From NCBI GenBank assembly GCA_029258405.1, contig JARHYY010000029.1, forward strand, positions 1 to 14,092: a stretch of DNA of 14,092 nucleotides, read 5' to 3'. This stretch comes from Helicobacteraceae bacterium (GTDB lineage: Bacteria; Campylobacterota; Campylobacteria; Campylobacterales; Helicobacteraceae). The position numbers and the translations under genes are program-made. Under the pieces are notes generated by a model. That model searched no databases. It saw nothing but the letters and a program-made list of their open reading frames with translations, and was not told the DNA's origin. Positions 6,590 through 14,092 of this stretch are shown piece by piece; position 1 is the first letter of the stretch, and the number at the start of each line of letters is the position of its first letter.

Positions 6590-8744
6590 TTTTGAATTTT
6601 TTAATGAAGTCAAATCTATAAATAGCCCAGATTATGCTTATGATTTACTCAAAAGAATTGCAGGTGATAATTTACAGGTAAAAGAAGCCCTTGAGTATGC
6701 TACAAAAGCACATGAGGGACAATTTAGAAAAGGAGGTGGTCCTTATATCACCCATCCTATATTGGTTGCCTGTGTGGTTGCCTATTATGGGGGTGATACC
6801 TCCATGATTTGTGCAGCTTTATTGCATGATGTAGTAGAAGATACTAAAGCTACACATGAGGATATTACCTTTGCATTTGGGAAAGATGTTGCTTCTTTAG
6901 TAGATTCTTTGACAAAAATTGTTGAAATACGAGAGGAAGAATTACCTCCAGCCACTTCTAGTCGCAAACTCATAACTTCAGCACTTACTTTTCGTAAAAT
7001 TCTTATTGCTTCTATAAAAGATATTCGGGCATTAGTTATCAAGCTCTGCGATAGATTTCACAATATGGCAACACTTGATGCACTTGCACCAAGCAAAAGA
7101 ACGCGTATTTCTGAAGAAACTCTTGTAGTTTATGCTCCCATAGCCCATAGGCTTGGCATTTCTTCTATTAAAAACGAGCTTGAAGATTATAGCTTTAAGT
7201 ATATCTTTCCTGAAGAATATCAAAAAATTGATCTCTATTTCAAAGAACATAAACAAGAGCTTGAATTAAAATTAAATAATCTTTTATCAAAGATTAAAAA
7301 AGTGCTTATAAGCAATGGTATTCCGGAAGGTAATTTTCAGCTCATGAAACGAGTCAAAAGGAAATATTCTATATACCTTAAAATGCAAAGAAAAGGTATT
7401 TCTATTGAAGAAGTGCTTGATCTTTTAGCATTGCGTATTATCACCAAAGGCGATTTAGATTGCTATCGTGTATTGGGCATTATCCATCTTGCTTTTAAGC
7501 CTATTATATCTCGCTTTAAAGATTATATTGCTCTCCCTAAAGAAAATGGTTATCAGACGATTCATACCACTATCTTTGATGATTCTCTTATTTATGAGAT
7601 TCAGATACGCACAGAAGATATGCACAAAGGTGCTGAATATGGTGTAGCTGCACATTGGAAGTATAAAACAGGCGGTTCTGTTGTTCCATCTTTAGGGTGG
7701 CTTAATGATTTGCAATTTCAAAATGACAATATAGAAGAATTCTATGAGCTCGCTAAAAATGATTTATATAGAGAAGACATTGTTGTATTTTCTCCTGATG
7801 GCGATACTTATAGCCTTCCTGTTGGTGCTGTTGTGCTTGATTTTGCTTATGCGGTTCATACTGATATAGGCAATAAGGCGAAAAAAGCATTTGTAAATAA
7901 TCAGCAGACTTCTTTGCTCACTGTTTTAAAGAGCGGTGATATAGTTAAAATTGTTACTGTAGAAAAGCAGATTTTGCGTCCAAGCTGGATTGATAATGTC
8001 AAAACTTCAAAGGCAAAGCATCAAATTCGTATTAATACGGCTGCAAGAATCAAAGATATAGAAAGACAAAGTGCTTTGAATATTATTGCGACTATTTTTG
8101 GTAAAACACCTGAAGAAATTGCTACATTTGTTGCAGATGCAAAATTAGAAAGCTCTATTCATAGAGTATGTACAGATTTGACATATCTCAAAGAGCTTGA
8201 AAATCGTATTGAAAATAAGATAAAAAAAGAAGTTAGCTTTTTTTCACGGATTAAAATTAGAATATTAAAGCTCAAAGAGCATGTTTTTAACAATCTTTTA
8301 GTATGCTCTAATTTTAATATATCTGAAACACTTTTTGATCATTGTTGCCACCCTAAATTTGGTGATGAAATTATTGCCTTTAAAAGTGGCTCTAAAGCCT
8401 TTATACACCATAAACTTTGCGAACGAGCCTTTGGGGAGATAGAAAATGGTGGAAAAATGCTCTATGTTGCTTGGGTGGGTGATGTGATGGATAAATTTAT
8501 AATCATTGTAGCCCTTGAGAATCATAAAGGAGTATTGGCAAATTTTTTACAATTTCTTGCTAAAAATGATATTAATGTTATAAGCATTAATCTTGGCAAT
8601 GGCAACAATTTATACAGCTCTCATTGTGAAATTCAAATAGAATGTCGCAACGCAGATACAAAATATTTAAGGAAATTACTCTCGCAAAGATTTCGTATTA
8701 TAAATATTTACAATATCAAAGACGCTTATAGCACAAGTAAATAA
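6570..8744 (+). CDS. spoT: RSH-family ppGpp synthetase/hydrolase
   Basis: Cytoplasmic enzyme that makes and degrades the alarmone (p)ppGpp in the stringent response. The 724 residues show all long-RSH modules. The HD hydrolase (about 40-190) has THP (61-63), LLHDVVED (84-91) and DRFHNM (161-166). The synthetase (about 250-365) has RVKRKYSIYLKM (261-272), DLLALRI (284-290), RFKD (315-318), NGYQT (326-330) and EIQIRT (343-348). RFKD is the RxKD form of bifunctional enzymes, unlike ExDD in E. coli RelA. A TGS domain follows (403-464), then HCCHPKFGD (591-599) in the zinc-finger-like region and a C-terminal ACT domain (641-724). I chose ATG 6570, because AAGGA lies five bases upstream; the frame stays open back to 6495, but that ATG lacks a ribosome site. 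No second RSH gene is in view. Confidence 0.95.
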   Translation: MTEISSSFEFFNEVKSINSPDYAYDLLKRIAGDNLQVKEALEYATKAHEGQFRKGGGPYITHPILVACVVAYYGGDTSMICAALLHDVVEDTKATHEDITFAFGKDVASLVDSLTKIVEIREEELPPATSSRKLITSALTFRKILIASIKDIRALVIKLCDRFHNMATLDALAPSKRTRISEETLVVYAPIAHRLGISSIKNELEDYSFKYIFPEEYQKIDLYFKEHKQELELKLNNLLSKIKKVLISNGIPEGNFQLMKRVKRKYSIYLKMQRKGISIEEVLDLLALRIITKGDLDCYRVLGIIHLAFKPIISRFKDYIALPKENGYQTIHTTIFDDSLIYEIQIRTEDMHKGAEYGVAAHWKYKTGGSVVPSLGWLNDLQFQNDNIEEFYELAKNDLYREDIVVFSPDGDTYSLPVGAVVLDFAYAVHTDIGNKAKKAFVNNQQTSLLTVLKSGDIVKIVTVEKQILRPSWIDNVKTSKAKHQIRINTAARIKDIERQSALNIIATIFGKTPEEIATFVADAKLESSIHRVCTDLTYLKELENRIENKIKKEVSFFSRIKIRILKLKEHVFNNLLVCSNFNISETLFDHCCHPKFGDEIIAFKSGSKAFIHHKLCERAFGEIENGGKMLYVAWVGDVMDKFIIIVALENHKGVLANFLQFLAKNDINVISINLGNGNNLYSSHCEIQIECRNADTKYLRKLLSQRFRIINIYNIKDAYSTSK

Positions 8745-8755
8745 ATGGAGATATT

Positions 8756-9961
8756 ATGGCCCAAATAGATGAAATTATGAAAGAAATATTGAGAGGATCA
8801 AGCGAAGTTATTGGCAGAGAGTATATACAATCATTGATTCAAAAATATCTTGATAGAGGCGAGCATTTTGTAGTAAAGGCAGGTTTTGATCCAACTGCTC
8901 CAGATTTGCATTTAGGGCATGTAGTGCTTCTTCAAAAAATGTCTGTGTTTCAGAAATATGGAGCAAAAGTTATTTTTCTTATCGGTGATTTTACCGCAAC
9001 AATAGGGGACCCTAGCGGCAAGAGCGAAACAAGAAAACCTCTTACTCAAGAGGAGGTTTTGCAAAATGCACAAACATATAAAGAACAAGTTTTTAAAGTG
9101 CTAGACCCAAATAAGACAGAAGTGCGCTTTAATTCTGAATGGCTTTCATTGCTGAATCTCAAAGATATACTTATGCTTTGCTCAAAGTTTTCTGTAGCTC
9201 GTATGCTTGAAAGAGATGATTTTGAGAAGAGATTAAAAAATCAAAATACTATTTCTATGGTGGAATTTCTCTACCCTCTTATGCAGGGTTATGATAGTGT
9301 TGCTTTGAATTGTGATATAGAATTTGGTGGCAATGATCAAAAATTTAACTTACTTGTGGGTAGGCAATTGCAAAGGGCTTATAATCTCAACAAGGAACAA
9401 TCAGCCTTTATGATGCCTGTTTTAGAAGGTCTTGATGGGGCACAGAAAATGAGCAAAAGCTTAGGTAACTATATTAGCATTACAGAAAACCCAAAAGATA
9501 TGTATGCTAAGATAATGAGTATATCTGATTTGCTTATGTGGAGATACTATGAACTTTTAAGCCATAAAACATTCAGTGAAATTCAACATTTACAACAAGA
9601 GGTACAAAAGAACAATATTCACCCTAAAGAAGCAAAAGAAAATTTAGCTTTAGAAATAACTACAAGATTTCATGGGCAAGAGCAAGCTCAATATGCTCAA
9701 GATGAATTTAGAAAAGTTTTCTCTAAGAGAGAAATTCCATTAGAAATGCCAAGCCTATCTTTTAAAGAACCTATTTGGATATGTAGAGCTCTTGTTTTAG
9801 GTAATATGCTTTCTTCAACTTCTGAAGCAAGAAGGGCATTGGAAGCAGGAGCAGTGCGTATCAACCAAGAAAAAGTACAAGATATTAATAAACATCTTGA
9901 AAAAGGAGTATATATTTTACAAGTCGGAAAAAGAAAGTTTTTAAAAGTTCAGATTGATTGA
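8756..9961 (+). CDS. tyrS: Tyrosyl-tRNA synthetase
   Basis: Class I aminoacyl-tRNA synthetase that attaches tyrosine to its tRNA in the cytoplasm. The 401 residues carry the HIGH motif as HLGH (52-55), the tyrosine/adenylate pocket including GFDPTAPDLHLGH (43-55) and YPLMQGYDSVAL (173-184), the QKMSKSLGN loop (230-238), and a C-terminal S4 RNA-binding domain (about 342-400, with SEARRALEAGAVRIN). This arrangement matches the shorter bacterial TyrRS type. GGAG lies five bases before the ATG at 8756. It begins 11 bases after spoT, and its TGA overlaps the ribosome site of fabX, so these genes are probably co-transcribed. Confidence 0.97.
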   Translation: MAQIDEIMKEILRGSSEVIGREYIQSLIQKYLDRGEHFVVKAGFDPTAPDLHLGHVVLLQKMSVFQKYGAKVIFLIGDFTATIGDPSGKSETRKPLTQEEVLQNAQTYKEQVFKVLDPNKTEVRFNSEWLSLLNLKDILMLCSKFSVARMLERDDFEKRLKNQNTISMVEFLYPLMQGYDSVALNCDIEFGGNDQKFNLLVGRQLQRAYNLNKEQSAFMMPVLEGLDGAQKMSKSLGNYISITENPKDMYAKIMSISDLLMWRYYELLSHKTFSEIQHLQQEVQKNNIHPKEAKENLALEITTRFHGQEQAQYAQDEFRKVFSKREIPLEMPSLSFKEPIWICRALVLGNMLSSTSEARRALEAGAVRINQEKVQDINKHLEKGVYILQVGKRKFLKVQID

Positions 9962-9970
9962 GGAAATACA

Positions 9971-11077
9971 ATGCAGTATACCCAACGAAAAACAACATTA
10001 CCTTCATTAACAATAAGAAATTTAAAAATACCCTATCCCATCATACAAGGTGGCATGGGTGTAGGCATTAGCTGGGATGAATTGGCTGGAAATGTTTCTA
10101 AAGAAGGTGGCTTAGGGGTGATTAGTGCTGTGGGTACAGGCTATTATAAAAAATTTAAATTTACAACAAAACTCTCTCATAATCGCCCTTTTGAAGTGCA
10201 AAATTTTTATTCTAAAGAAGCTCTTTTTGAGATATTTAATAATGCAAGAATACATTGCAATAATGCGCCTTTGGGGGCAAATGTTCTTTATGCTATCAAT
10301 GATTATGGTAGAGTTGTAAGAGATGCCTGTGAAGCAGGGGCAAATCTTATTATTACAGGTGCTGGGCTTCCTACGGATATGCCAGAATTTACACAGGGTT
10401 TTCCAGAAGTTGCCCTTGTGCCTATTGTTTCTTCAGCAAGGGCTTTAAAGATAATATGCAAACGGTGGCATGGGCGTTATAAAAGAATTCCAGATGCCAT
10501 TGTTGTTGAAGGTCCTCTTAGCGGTGGGCATCAAGGGATTATGTTTGAAGATTGTTTTAAGCCAGAATACCAGCTTGAAATTTTAGTGGCTGAAGCACTT
10601 AAAGAAGCAAAAAATTGGGATAACATACCTATAATAGCGGCTGGAGGTATTTGGGACAGAAAAGATATTGATCAATATATAGACATGGGGGCTAAGGGTG
10701 TGCAAATGGGGACAAGATTCTTAGGGGCAAAAGAATGCGATGCAAAATATTATGCTACTCTTATGCCCACGGTTAAAGAAGAAGATATACAGCTTATTAA
10801 ATCGCCCGTAGGCTACCCAGCAAGAGCAATAATGAAAGGAGTGATGCAGCGACTTCAAGAGGGTACCGCCCCAAAAGTAGCATGTATTAGCAACTGTGTT
10901 CAACCTTGCCATAGGGGAGAAGAGGCAAAAATAGTAGGTTACTGTATTGCTGATAGACTAGGAGATGGTGCGTTGGGCGACCCTATTAATGGGCTTTATT
11001 TTACAGGTTCAAATGGTTATCGTATTGAGAAGATTGTAAGTGTTAGAGAAATTATGGATGAGCTCATTTGTGATTAA
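9971..11077 (+). CDS. fabX: FabX-type flavin/Fe-S enzyme of unsaturated fatty acid synthesis
   Basis: The fold is that of nitronate monooxygenase/2-nitropropane dioxygenase flavoenzymes, but the protein fits Helicobacter FabX. That enzyme oxidises and isomerises decanoyl-ACP to introduce the double bond for unsaturated fatty acids, replacing FabA or FabM. Evidence within the 368 residues: the N-terminal FMN-barrel strand PIIQGGMGVGIS (23-34), GPLSGGHQG (181-189), whose His187 sits at the family's catalytic position, and AAGGIWD (223-229) with VQMGTRFL (244-251), the phosphate-binding loops. Cysteines at 305, 309, 313 and 325 fit the iron-sulfur cluster that marks FabX. The ribosome site GAGGAA (9960-9965) overlaps the tyrS stop. 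The last 20 bases overlap amiA. Confidence 0.88.
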   Translation: MQYTQRKTTLPSLTIRNLKIPYPIIQGGMGVGISWDELAGNVSKEGGLGVISAVGTGYYKKFKFTTKLSHNRPFEVQNFYSKEALFEIFNNARIHCNNAPLGANVLYAINDYGRVVRDACEAGANLIITGAGLPTDMPEFTQGFPEVALVPIVSSARALKIICKRWHGRYKRIPDAIVVEGPLSGGHQGIMFEDCFKPEYQLEILVAEALKEAKNWDNIPIIAAGGIWDRKDIDQYIDMGAKGVQMGTRFLGAKECDAKYYATLMPTVKEEDIQLIKSPVGYPARAIMKGVMQRLQEGTAPKVACISNCVQPCHRGEEAKIVGYCIADRLGDGALGDPINGLYFTGSNGYRIEKIVSVREIMDELICD

Positions 11078-12200
11078 AATTTTTCTCTATATTTTTATGT
11101 GCTGTATTCTATATGCTTCGCCATTACCTCATATTATTGGAGTGGAGTTTGAAAAGCAAAGCACAAAAATTACTTTTAACAAAAGCATACAAAAAGATAT
11201 TTACAATTTTTTCCAGCTTAAATCTAATGAGCTTAAAAGAGATATTTATGATTTTGATGCTATTTTAAGTGCTGGAAACCAAAATTATGATTTTGATACA
11301 GGTGTGAAGATAAGAATAGCTCAAAACACCCCCCAAAGAGTCCGCATTGTCTTATCACATAATGAAGAAATAAAAACAAAAATAGAAATTAAAGGTAAAA
11401 TAGCTCATATTACCATAATCACGCCAAATGCTCTTTCCTCATTGTTTCCAACAGTAAAACCATCAGCACCAGAGAAGGAAGCACCAAAAAGCAACCAAAT
11501 ACCAAAAGTTGCCCCTAAGAGCTCGCGAATAATTGTTCTTGATCCAGGGCATGGAGGCAAAGATTGCGGAGCATTGGGGCATGCAAATGTGTGCGAAAAG
11601 GTTATTGTTCTGAATCTTGCTAAAGAGCTTGAAAAAGAGCTTAAAAAAAGAGGTTACAAGGTTTATATGACAAGAACAGAAGATATTTTTATCCCTCTTC
11701 GACAGAGAACAGAATTTGCTAATGCCAAGGGAGCAGATATTTTTATTTCTTTGCATGCAAATGCTATAGCTAAAGAGAAGCATAGTGTTTCTAGTGGAAT
11801 TGAAAGTTATTTTCTTTCTCCTGCAAGAAGTGAGAGGGCAAAAAATGTAGCTGCTTTAGAGAATAAAGAAGATATTCAAGAAATGAATAATTTTTCTCGT
11901 GAAACAGTGCTAGGAATCATCAATTCGCAACGCTTATATGCATCACATCGTTTAGCTTTAGATATTCAATTTGGCATGCTTTCTTCTGTCAAGAAAAAAC
12001 ATAAAACTTTTGATGGTGGCGTGAGAGAAGGTCCATTTTGGGTGCTCGTAGGTGCTTTAATGCCCTCTGTGCTTTTAGAGATTGGTTATATAACCCACCC
12101 CATAGAGGGTAAGCTCATTGCTAGCAATGCGTATCAAAAGCTATTAGCCATAGGTATTGCTAATGGAATTGATGGATATTTTGTGAAAAATTTTAATTAA
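11058..12200 (+). CDS. amiA: N-acetylmuramoyl-L-alanine amidase (Amidase_3)
   Basis: Secreted zinc amidase that cuts the bond between N-acetylmuramic acid and the stem peptide, needed for daughter-cell separation; in H. pylori AmiA is also tied to the coccoid transition. From the ATG at 11058 it has 380 residues: a signal peptide (1-20, hydrophobic core about 4-18, likely cut after LYA), an AMIN-like beta-rich region (about 25-120), a Pro/Lys/Ser-rich linker (133-157) and the catalytic domain (158-380). Zinc ligands fit His165 (DPGHGG), Glu180 and His233 (SLHAN), and the catalytic glutamate fits Glu341 (LLEIGYI). A helical insertion (about 260-315) may cover the active site as in division amidases. 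Its start lies inside the last 20 bases of fabX. An in-frame GTG at 11040 would add six residues, and neither start has a strong Shine-Dalgarno. Confidence 0.9.
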   Translation: MSSFVIKIFLYIFMCCILYASPLPHIIGVEFEKQSTKITFNKSIQKDIYNFFQLKSNELKRDIYDFDAILSAGNQNYDFDTGVKIRIAQNTPQRVRIVLSHNEEIKTKIEIKGKIAHITIITPNALSSLFPTVKPSAPEKEAPKSNQIPKVAPKSSRIIVLDPGHGGKDCGALGHANVCEKVIVLNLAKELEKELKKRGYKVYMTRTEDIFIPLRQRTEFANAKGADIFISLHANAIAKEKHSVSSGIESYFLSPARSERAKNVAALENKEDIQEMNNFSRETVLGIINSQRLYASHRLALDIQFGMLSSVKKKHKTFDGGVREGPFWVLVGALMPSVLLEIGYITHPIEGKLIASNAYQKLLAIGIANGIDGYFVKNFN

Positions 12201-12209
12201 GGAGTCTTG

Positions 12210-13040
12210 ATGAGTAATAAAATTGGCATAAGTGAAATTGTTCTCTCTGCTTTGTTCTTTTTCATAGCTATTTTTACCTTGTGTGTTGTTTTGCTTACTT
12301 ATACTGTTGATAATTTTTCTGGATTATTTGTTTTGGTGAGTGCAACTCATGGGGTATATGAAAATTTTTATTTTATCATAGGTTTTGTAGGGAGTATTAG
12401 TATATTGCTTACTACTTTCAAAGAACGCTCATATCAGCGGATGCAAAAGAGTTTCTTTTATTTCTGCTACATTATGCTTTTTATATTTGTGCTGAATGCT
12501 TTTTTAGGGGTAAGACCATATCTTATACAAACTGATAGCATAGATTCTGTGCAGCTTTTACTTTTTTCTACACCTGTAGAGCATATTATTGATTGCTTCT
12601 TTTTTGTGTTTTTTGTTGCCCTCCCTTTTGTGTATTATCTGCAAATAAATGAAAACACGCTTTATAAAAAGTTCTATACCTTTCCACATAATCTTATTCC
12701 TAGTCTTAATACAATGATGGTTGCTCTTTTTAGCTTTGCTATTCAACCATTAGACAAGGAACATTGGTGGGAATGGTGGGAAATTTCAGCAGTATTAATA
12801 GGTTTAATGATGCTGGGCTATTTATGGTATCGCCAAAAGATTCTTTTTAGCTCTTATGAACGATTTAATTTCATTGTCCTTATTATTGGTGTAGCTATTT
12901 TTCTCATTTCACATTCTGTATTTGAAGGCTATGCAAGTCAATATGCTGCTAAAAAAACCATTTATCTCCTTGCTGTTTGGGGTTGGGTTTTAGGGGTTAT
13001 AGATAGGCATAAGATAGAGTATAAAAAATCCTTGCTCTAG
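12210..13040 (+). CDS. Polytopic membrane protein of unknown function
   Basis: I do not recognise a functional family. The 276 residues contain about eight hydrophobic segments, near 10-32, 37-69, 82-101, 114-145, 162-180, 190-206, 218-238 and 250-265, so it should be an integral inner-membrane protein. Polar residues stand within or beside the helices: His47 and Glu51, Glu124-His125 and Asp128, the Trp-rich EHWWEWWE (184-191), and His235 with Glu239. Such pairing suggests a buried metal, haem or proton site, but this is inference. The position after amiA matches the H. pylori HP0771 slot, as I remember it. The ATG at 12210 has AAGGAG five bases upstream, overlapping the amiA stop; a TTG directly before it is a less likely start. 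Confidence 0.85.
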   Translation: MSNKIGISEIVLSALFFFIAIFTLCVVLLTYTVDNFSGLFVLVSATHGVYENFYFIIGFVGSISILLTTFKERSYQRMQKSFFYFCYIMLFIFVLNAFLGVRPYLIQTDSIDSVQLLLFSTPVEHIIDCFFFVFFVALPFVYYLQINENTLYKKFYTFPHNLIPSLNTMMVALFSFAIQPLDKEHWWEWWEISAVLIGLMMLGYLWYRQKILFSSYERFNFIVLIIGVAIFLISHSVFEGYASQYAAKKTIYLLAVWGWVLGVIDRHKIEYKKSLL

Positions 13041-13060
13041 AAATATAATAATTAAACAGA

Positions 13061-13076
13061 TGAGATTCACATCTCA
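13061..13076 (+). terminator. Weak hairpin, possible operon end
   Basis: TGAGAT-TCAC-ATCTCA can form a 6-bp stem with a 4-base loop, 20 bases after the stop of the membrane-protein gene. The following T-run is short and starts only about 12 bases later, so intrinsic termination here would be inefficient. Confidence 0.2.
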
Positions 13077-13297
13077 AAGAACATGTGTTTTATTATAAAA
13101 TAAGAGTGATTACATTAACATATTAAAAATAAAATAATATGTTCTGTGATTATGTGCAAAAACAATAGGTCAAGAATTGCTACTAAGAGCTTGTAAGCAT
13201 TTTGTTTGCCCTTGTATAAGTTAAGGTATTCATTAATATGAATAATTAATTATTTAAAACTCCTTGAGTGAGATTTATATAATAATAAATTAAAATA

Positions 13298-13345
13298 ATT
13301 CTTTAAAGGGCAGATATGATTTTTGTTATAAAATTCCTTAAAGGA
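13298..13345 (+). repeat. Two 13-bp near-palindromes flanking the nadD promoter
   Basis: ATTCTTTAAAGGG (13298-13310) and ATTCCTTAAAGGA (13333-13345) match at 11 of 13 positions and start 35 bases apart. The second contains the perfect inverted repeat TCCTT-A-AAGGA, whose right arm is the nadD Shine-Dalgarno. The pair could be an operator or a ribosome-site hairpin; chance is possible in AT-rich DNA. Confidence 0.4.
13315..13320 (+). promoter_or_regulatory. Candidate -10 box for nadD
   Basis: TATGAT 32 bases before the nadD start codon, in a T-rich context, with a predicted start point near 13327. A TTATAA at 13327-13332 is an alternative but would leave a very short leader. No clear -35 element is seen. 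Confidence 0.35.
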
Positions 13346-13351
13346 TTGTGA

Positions 13352-13930
13352 GTGAGTGATAATATTCAAGTTATTTTTGGTGGGTCTTTTGATCCTTTTC
13401 ATAATGGACATAAAAAAATTATAGAATACTTATTGCAACAGCCATATAAGCATATTTGGATTCTTCCAGCTTTTTTGAATCCTTTTAAAGCCTATACAAG
13501 TTTTAAAGTAGCAAAACGCTTGCAATGGATTTATGATTCTATTTGTGATATTCATGATAAGAGGCTTCAAGTAAGCACTTTTGAAATAGATAATAACAAG
13601 AGCACACCTACTTTTACCACCCTGCAATACTTTAAAAAACAATATCCTTGTGATGAATTTTGTCTTGTTATTGGAGAGGATCAGCTCTATAGACTTAAAG
13701 ATTGGTTTTGCTTTGAAGCTCTTAAAAAAGAGGTTTGTTTTATTATTTTTGGCAGAAAGGGTTATTTTGCATATAATAAAGATGTATTTGATGAAATTAA
13801 TTATAAATGGATAGAATGGAATATAGGCATAAGTAGCACACAAATCCGAGAAGGAATAAAAGAACATAATAATGCTGTTTTAGAATTCGTTGCACCATCT
13901 GTTGCAAAAGATTTATTGGCAATACAATGA
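13352..13930 (+). CDS. nadD: Nicotinate-nucleotide adenylyltransferase
   Basis: Cytoplasmic enzyme of NAD synthesis that joins nicotinate mononucleotide and ATP to give deamido-NAD. The 192 residues, a typical size, show the nucleotidyltransferase signature GGSFDPFHNGH (10-20) with its (H/T)xGH element, the LPAFLNPFK segment (38-46) seen in NadD, IGEDQLYRLKDW (107-118) corresponding to the NadD GxDxxxxLxxW substrate loop, and ISSTQIR (160-166) for ATP phosphates. The start is GTG at 13352 with AAGGA six bases upstream; the ATG-free leader leaves little alternative. It stands apart from the upstream operon after 311 bases and overlaps the next gene by four bases (ATGA), so those two are probably translationally coupled. 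Confidence 0.95.
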   Translation: MSDNIQVIFGGSFDPFHNGHKKIIEYLLQQPYKHIWILPAFLNPFKAYTSFKVAKRLQWIYDSICDIHDKRLQVSTFEIDNNKSTPTFTTLQYFKKQYPCDEFCLVIGEDQLYRLKDWFCFEALKKEVCFIIFGRKGYFAYNKDVFDEINYKWIEWNIGISSTQIREGIKEHNNAVLEFVAPSVAKDLLAIQ

Positions 13931-14092
13931 AACCTATAATCTCTGTTGTTATCCCATTATATAATAATGAAAGCTATATAACAAAAGCTCTTGATTCTTG
14001 TTTTACTCAAAATTTTAAAGATATAGAAGTTATTGTTGTTGATGATAAAAGTACAGATAATGGCTTAAATATTGTCAAAGAATATGCAAAGA
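13927..14092 (+). CDS. Family-2 glycosyltransferase, 5' fragment
   Basis: The N-terminal 55 residues of a GT2-type sugar transferase, cut by the right edge. The opening ISVVIPLYNNESYI (5-18), then LDSCFTQNFKDIEVIVVDD (split as LDSCFTQNF and IEVIVVDD, 22-40) followed by KSTDN, is the classic nucleotide-binding start of this family, with the first conserved aspartates at 39-40. Donor and acceptor cannot be told from this part. The ATG overlaps the nadD stop as ATGA, and an unrelated function from nadD is likely despite the coupling. Many Helicobacter GT2 genes serve surface glycan or LPS synthesis, but that role is only inferred. Confidence 0.88.
   Translation, partial: MKPIISVVIPLYNNESYITKALDSCFTQNFKDIEVIVVDDKSTDNGLNIVKEYAK

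Larger units (their letters stand above)
13041..13351. other. AT-rich gap before nadD
   Basis: 311 bases without a supportable gene. The left part has a weak hairpin that may end the pyrH operon (13061-13076) and an AT-only inverted repeat at 13088-13100. The middle (13100-13290) shows nothing I can name; short ATG frames there are 9-12 codons and lack ribosome sites. The right part holds a candidate nadD promoter and two similar near-palindromes. Confidence 0.6.

Noticed and set aside
1..14092. CRISPR array, tRNA, rRNA, insertion sequence or prophage
   Set aside because: No regularly spaced repeats, tRNA-like cloverleaf, rRNA sequence, transposase or integrase was seen; gene content and spacing are those of conserved chromosome.

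Overview
The window looks like a chromosomal core region of a Helicobacter, most likely an enterohepatic-type species rather than H. pylori itself. The grounds are the strongly AT-rich DNA, epsilonproteobacterial protein sequences, and a run pyrH-rpoZ-spoT-tyrS-fabX-amiA-membrane protein that, as I remember it, matches the H. pylori order HP0777 to HP0771. The leftward ftsZ-ftsA-PpiD-like set matches HP0979 to HP0977. I had no search available, so the genus is inferred from recognition and gene order.

Layout. Bases 1-220 hold no gene I can support. Four genes run leftwards from about 5251 to 221: a PpiD/SurA-like membrane-anchored foldase, ftsA, ftsZ and a DxD-type glycosyltransferase. They are separated by only 17-25 bases, so they probably form one transcript. 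A 362-base AT-rich divergent region (5252-5613) carries candidate promoters for both directions. Rightwards, pyrH, rpoZ, spoT, tyrS, fabX, amiA and an eight-helix membrane protein are packed with gaps of 0-22 bases, with two 20-base overlaps (rpoZ/spoT and fabX/amiA). A 310-base AT-rich gap then precedes nadD, which overlaps by four bases a family-2 glycosyltransferase that runs off the right edge.

How the genes work together. The left half is cell division (FtsA anchors FtsZ to the membrane) plus envelope protein folding, with a sugar transferase at the operon end. The right half joins nucleotide supply (UMP kinase), transcription and the stringent response (omega subunit plus the RSH-type ppGpp enzyme), tyrosyl-tRNA charging, unsaturated fatty acid synthesis (FabX) and peptidoglycan cleavage at daughter-cell separation (amidase). 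NadD adds NAD synthesis. No mobile element, CRISPR array, tRNA or rRNA gene is visible.

This is mostly an ordinary housekeeping region and I see no clear new system. The observations most worth checking are a perfect 3 x 8-bp tandem repeat inside the ftsZ linker, where a one-unit gain or loss would remove the C-terminal partner-binding peptide; a glycosyltransferase placed directly behind ftsZ; a polytopic membrane protein of unknown function with paired acidic/His residues and a Trp-rich motif; and a duplicated near-palindrome around the nadD promoter and Shine-Dalgarno.
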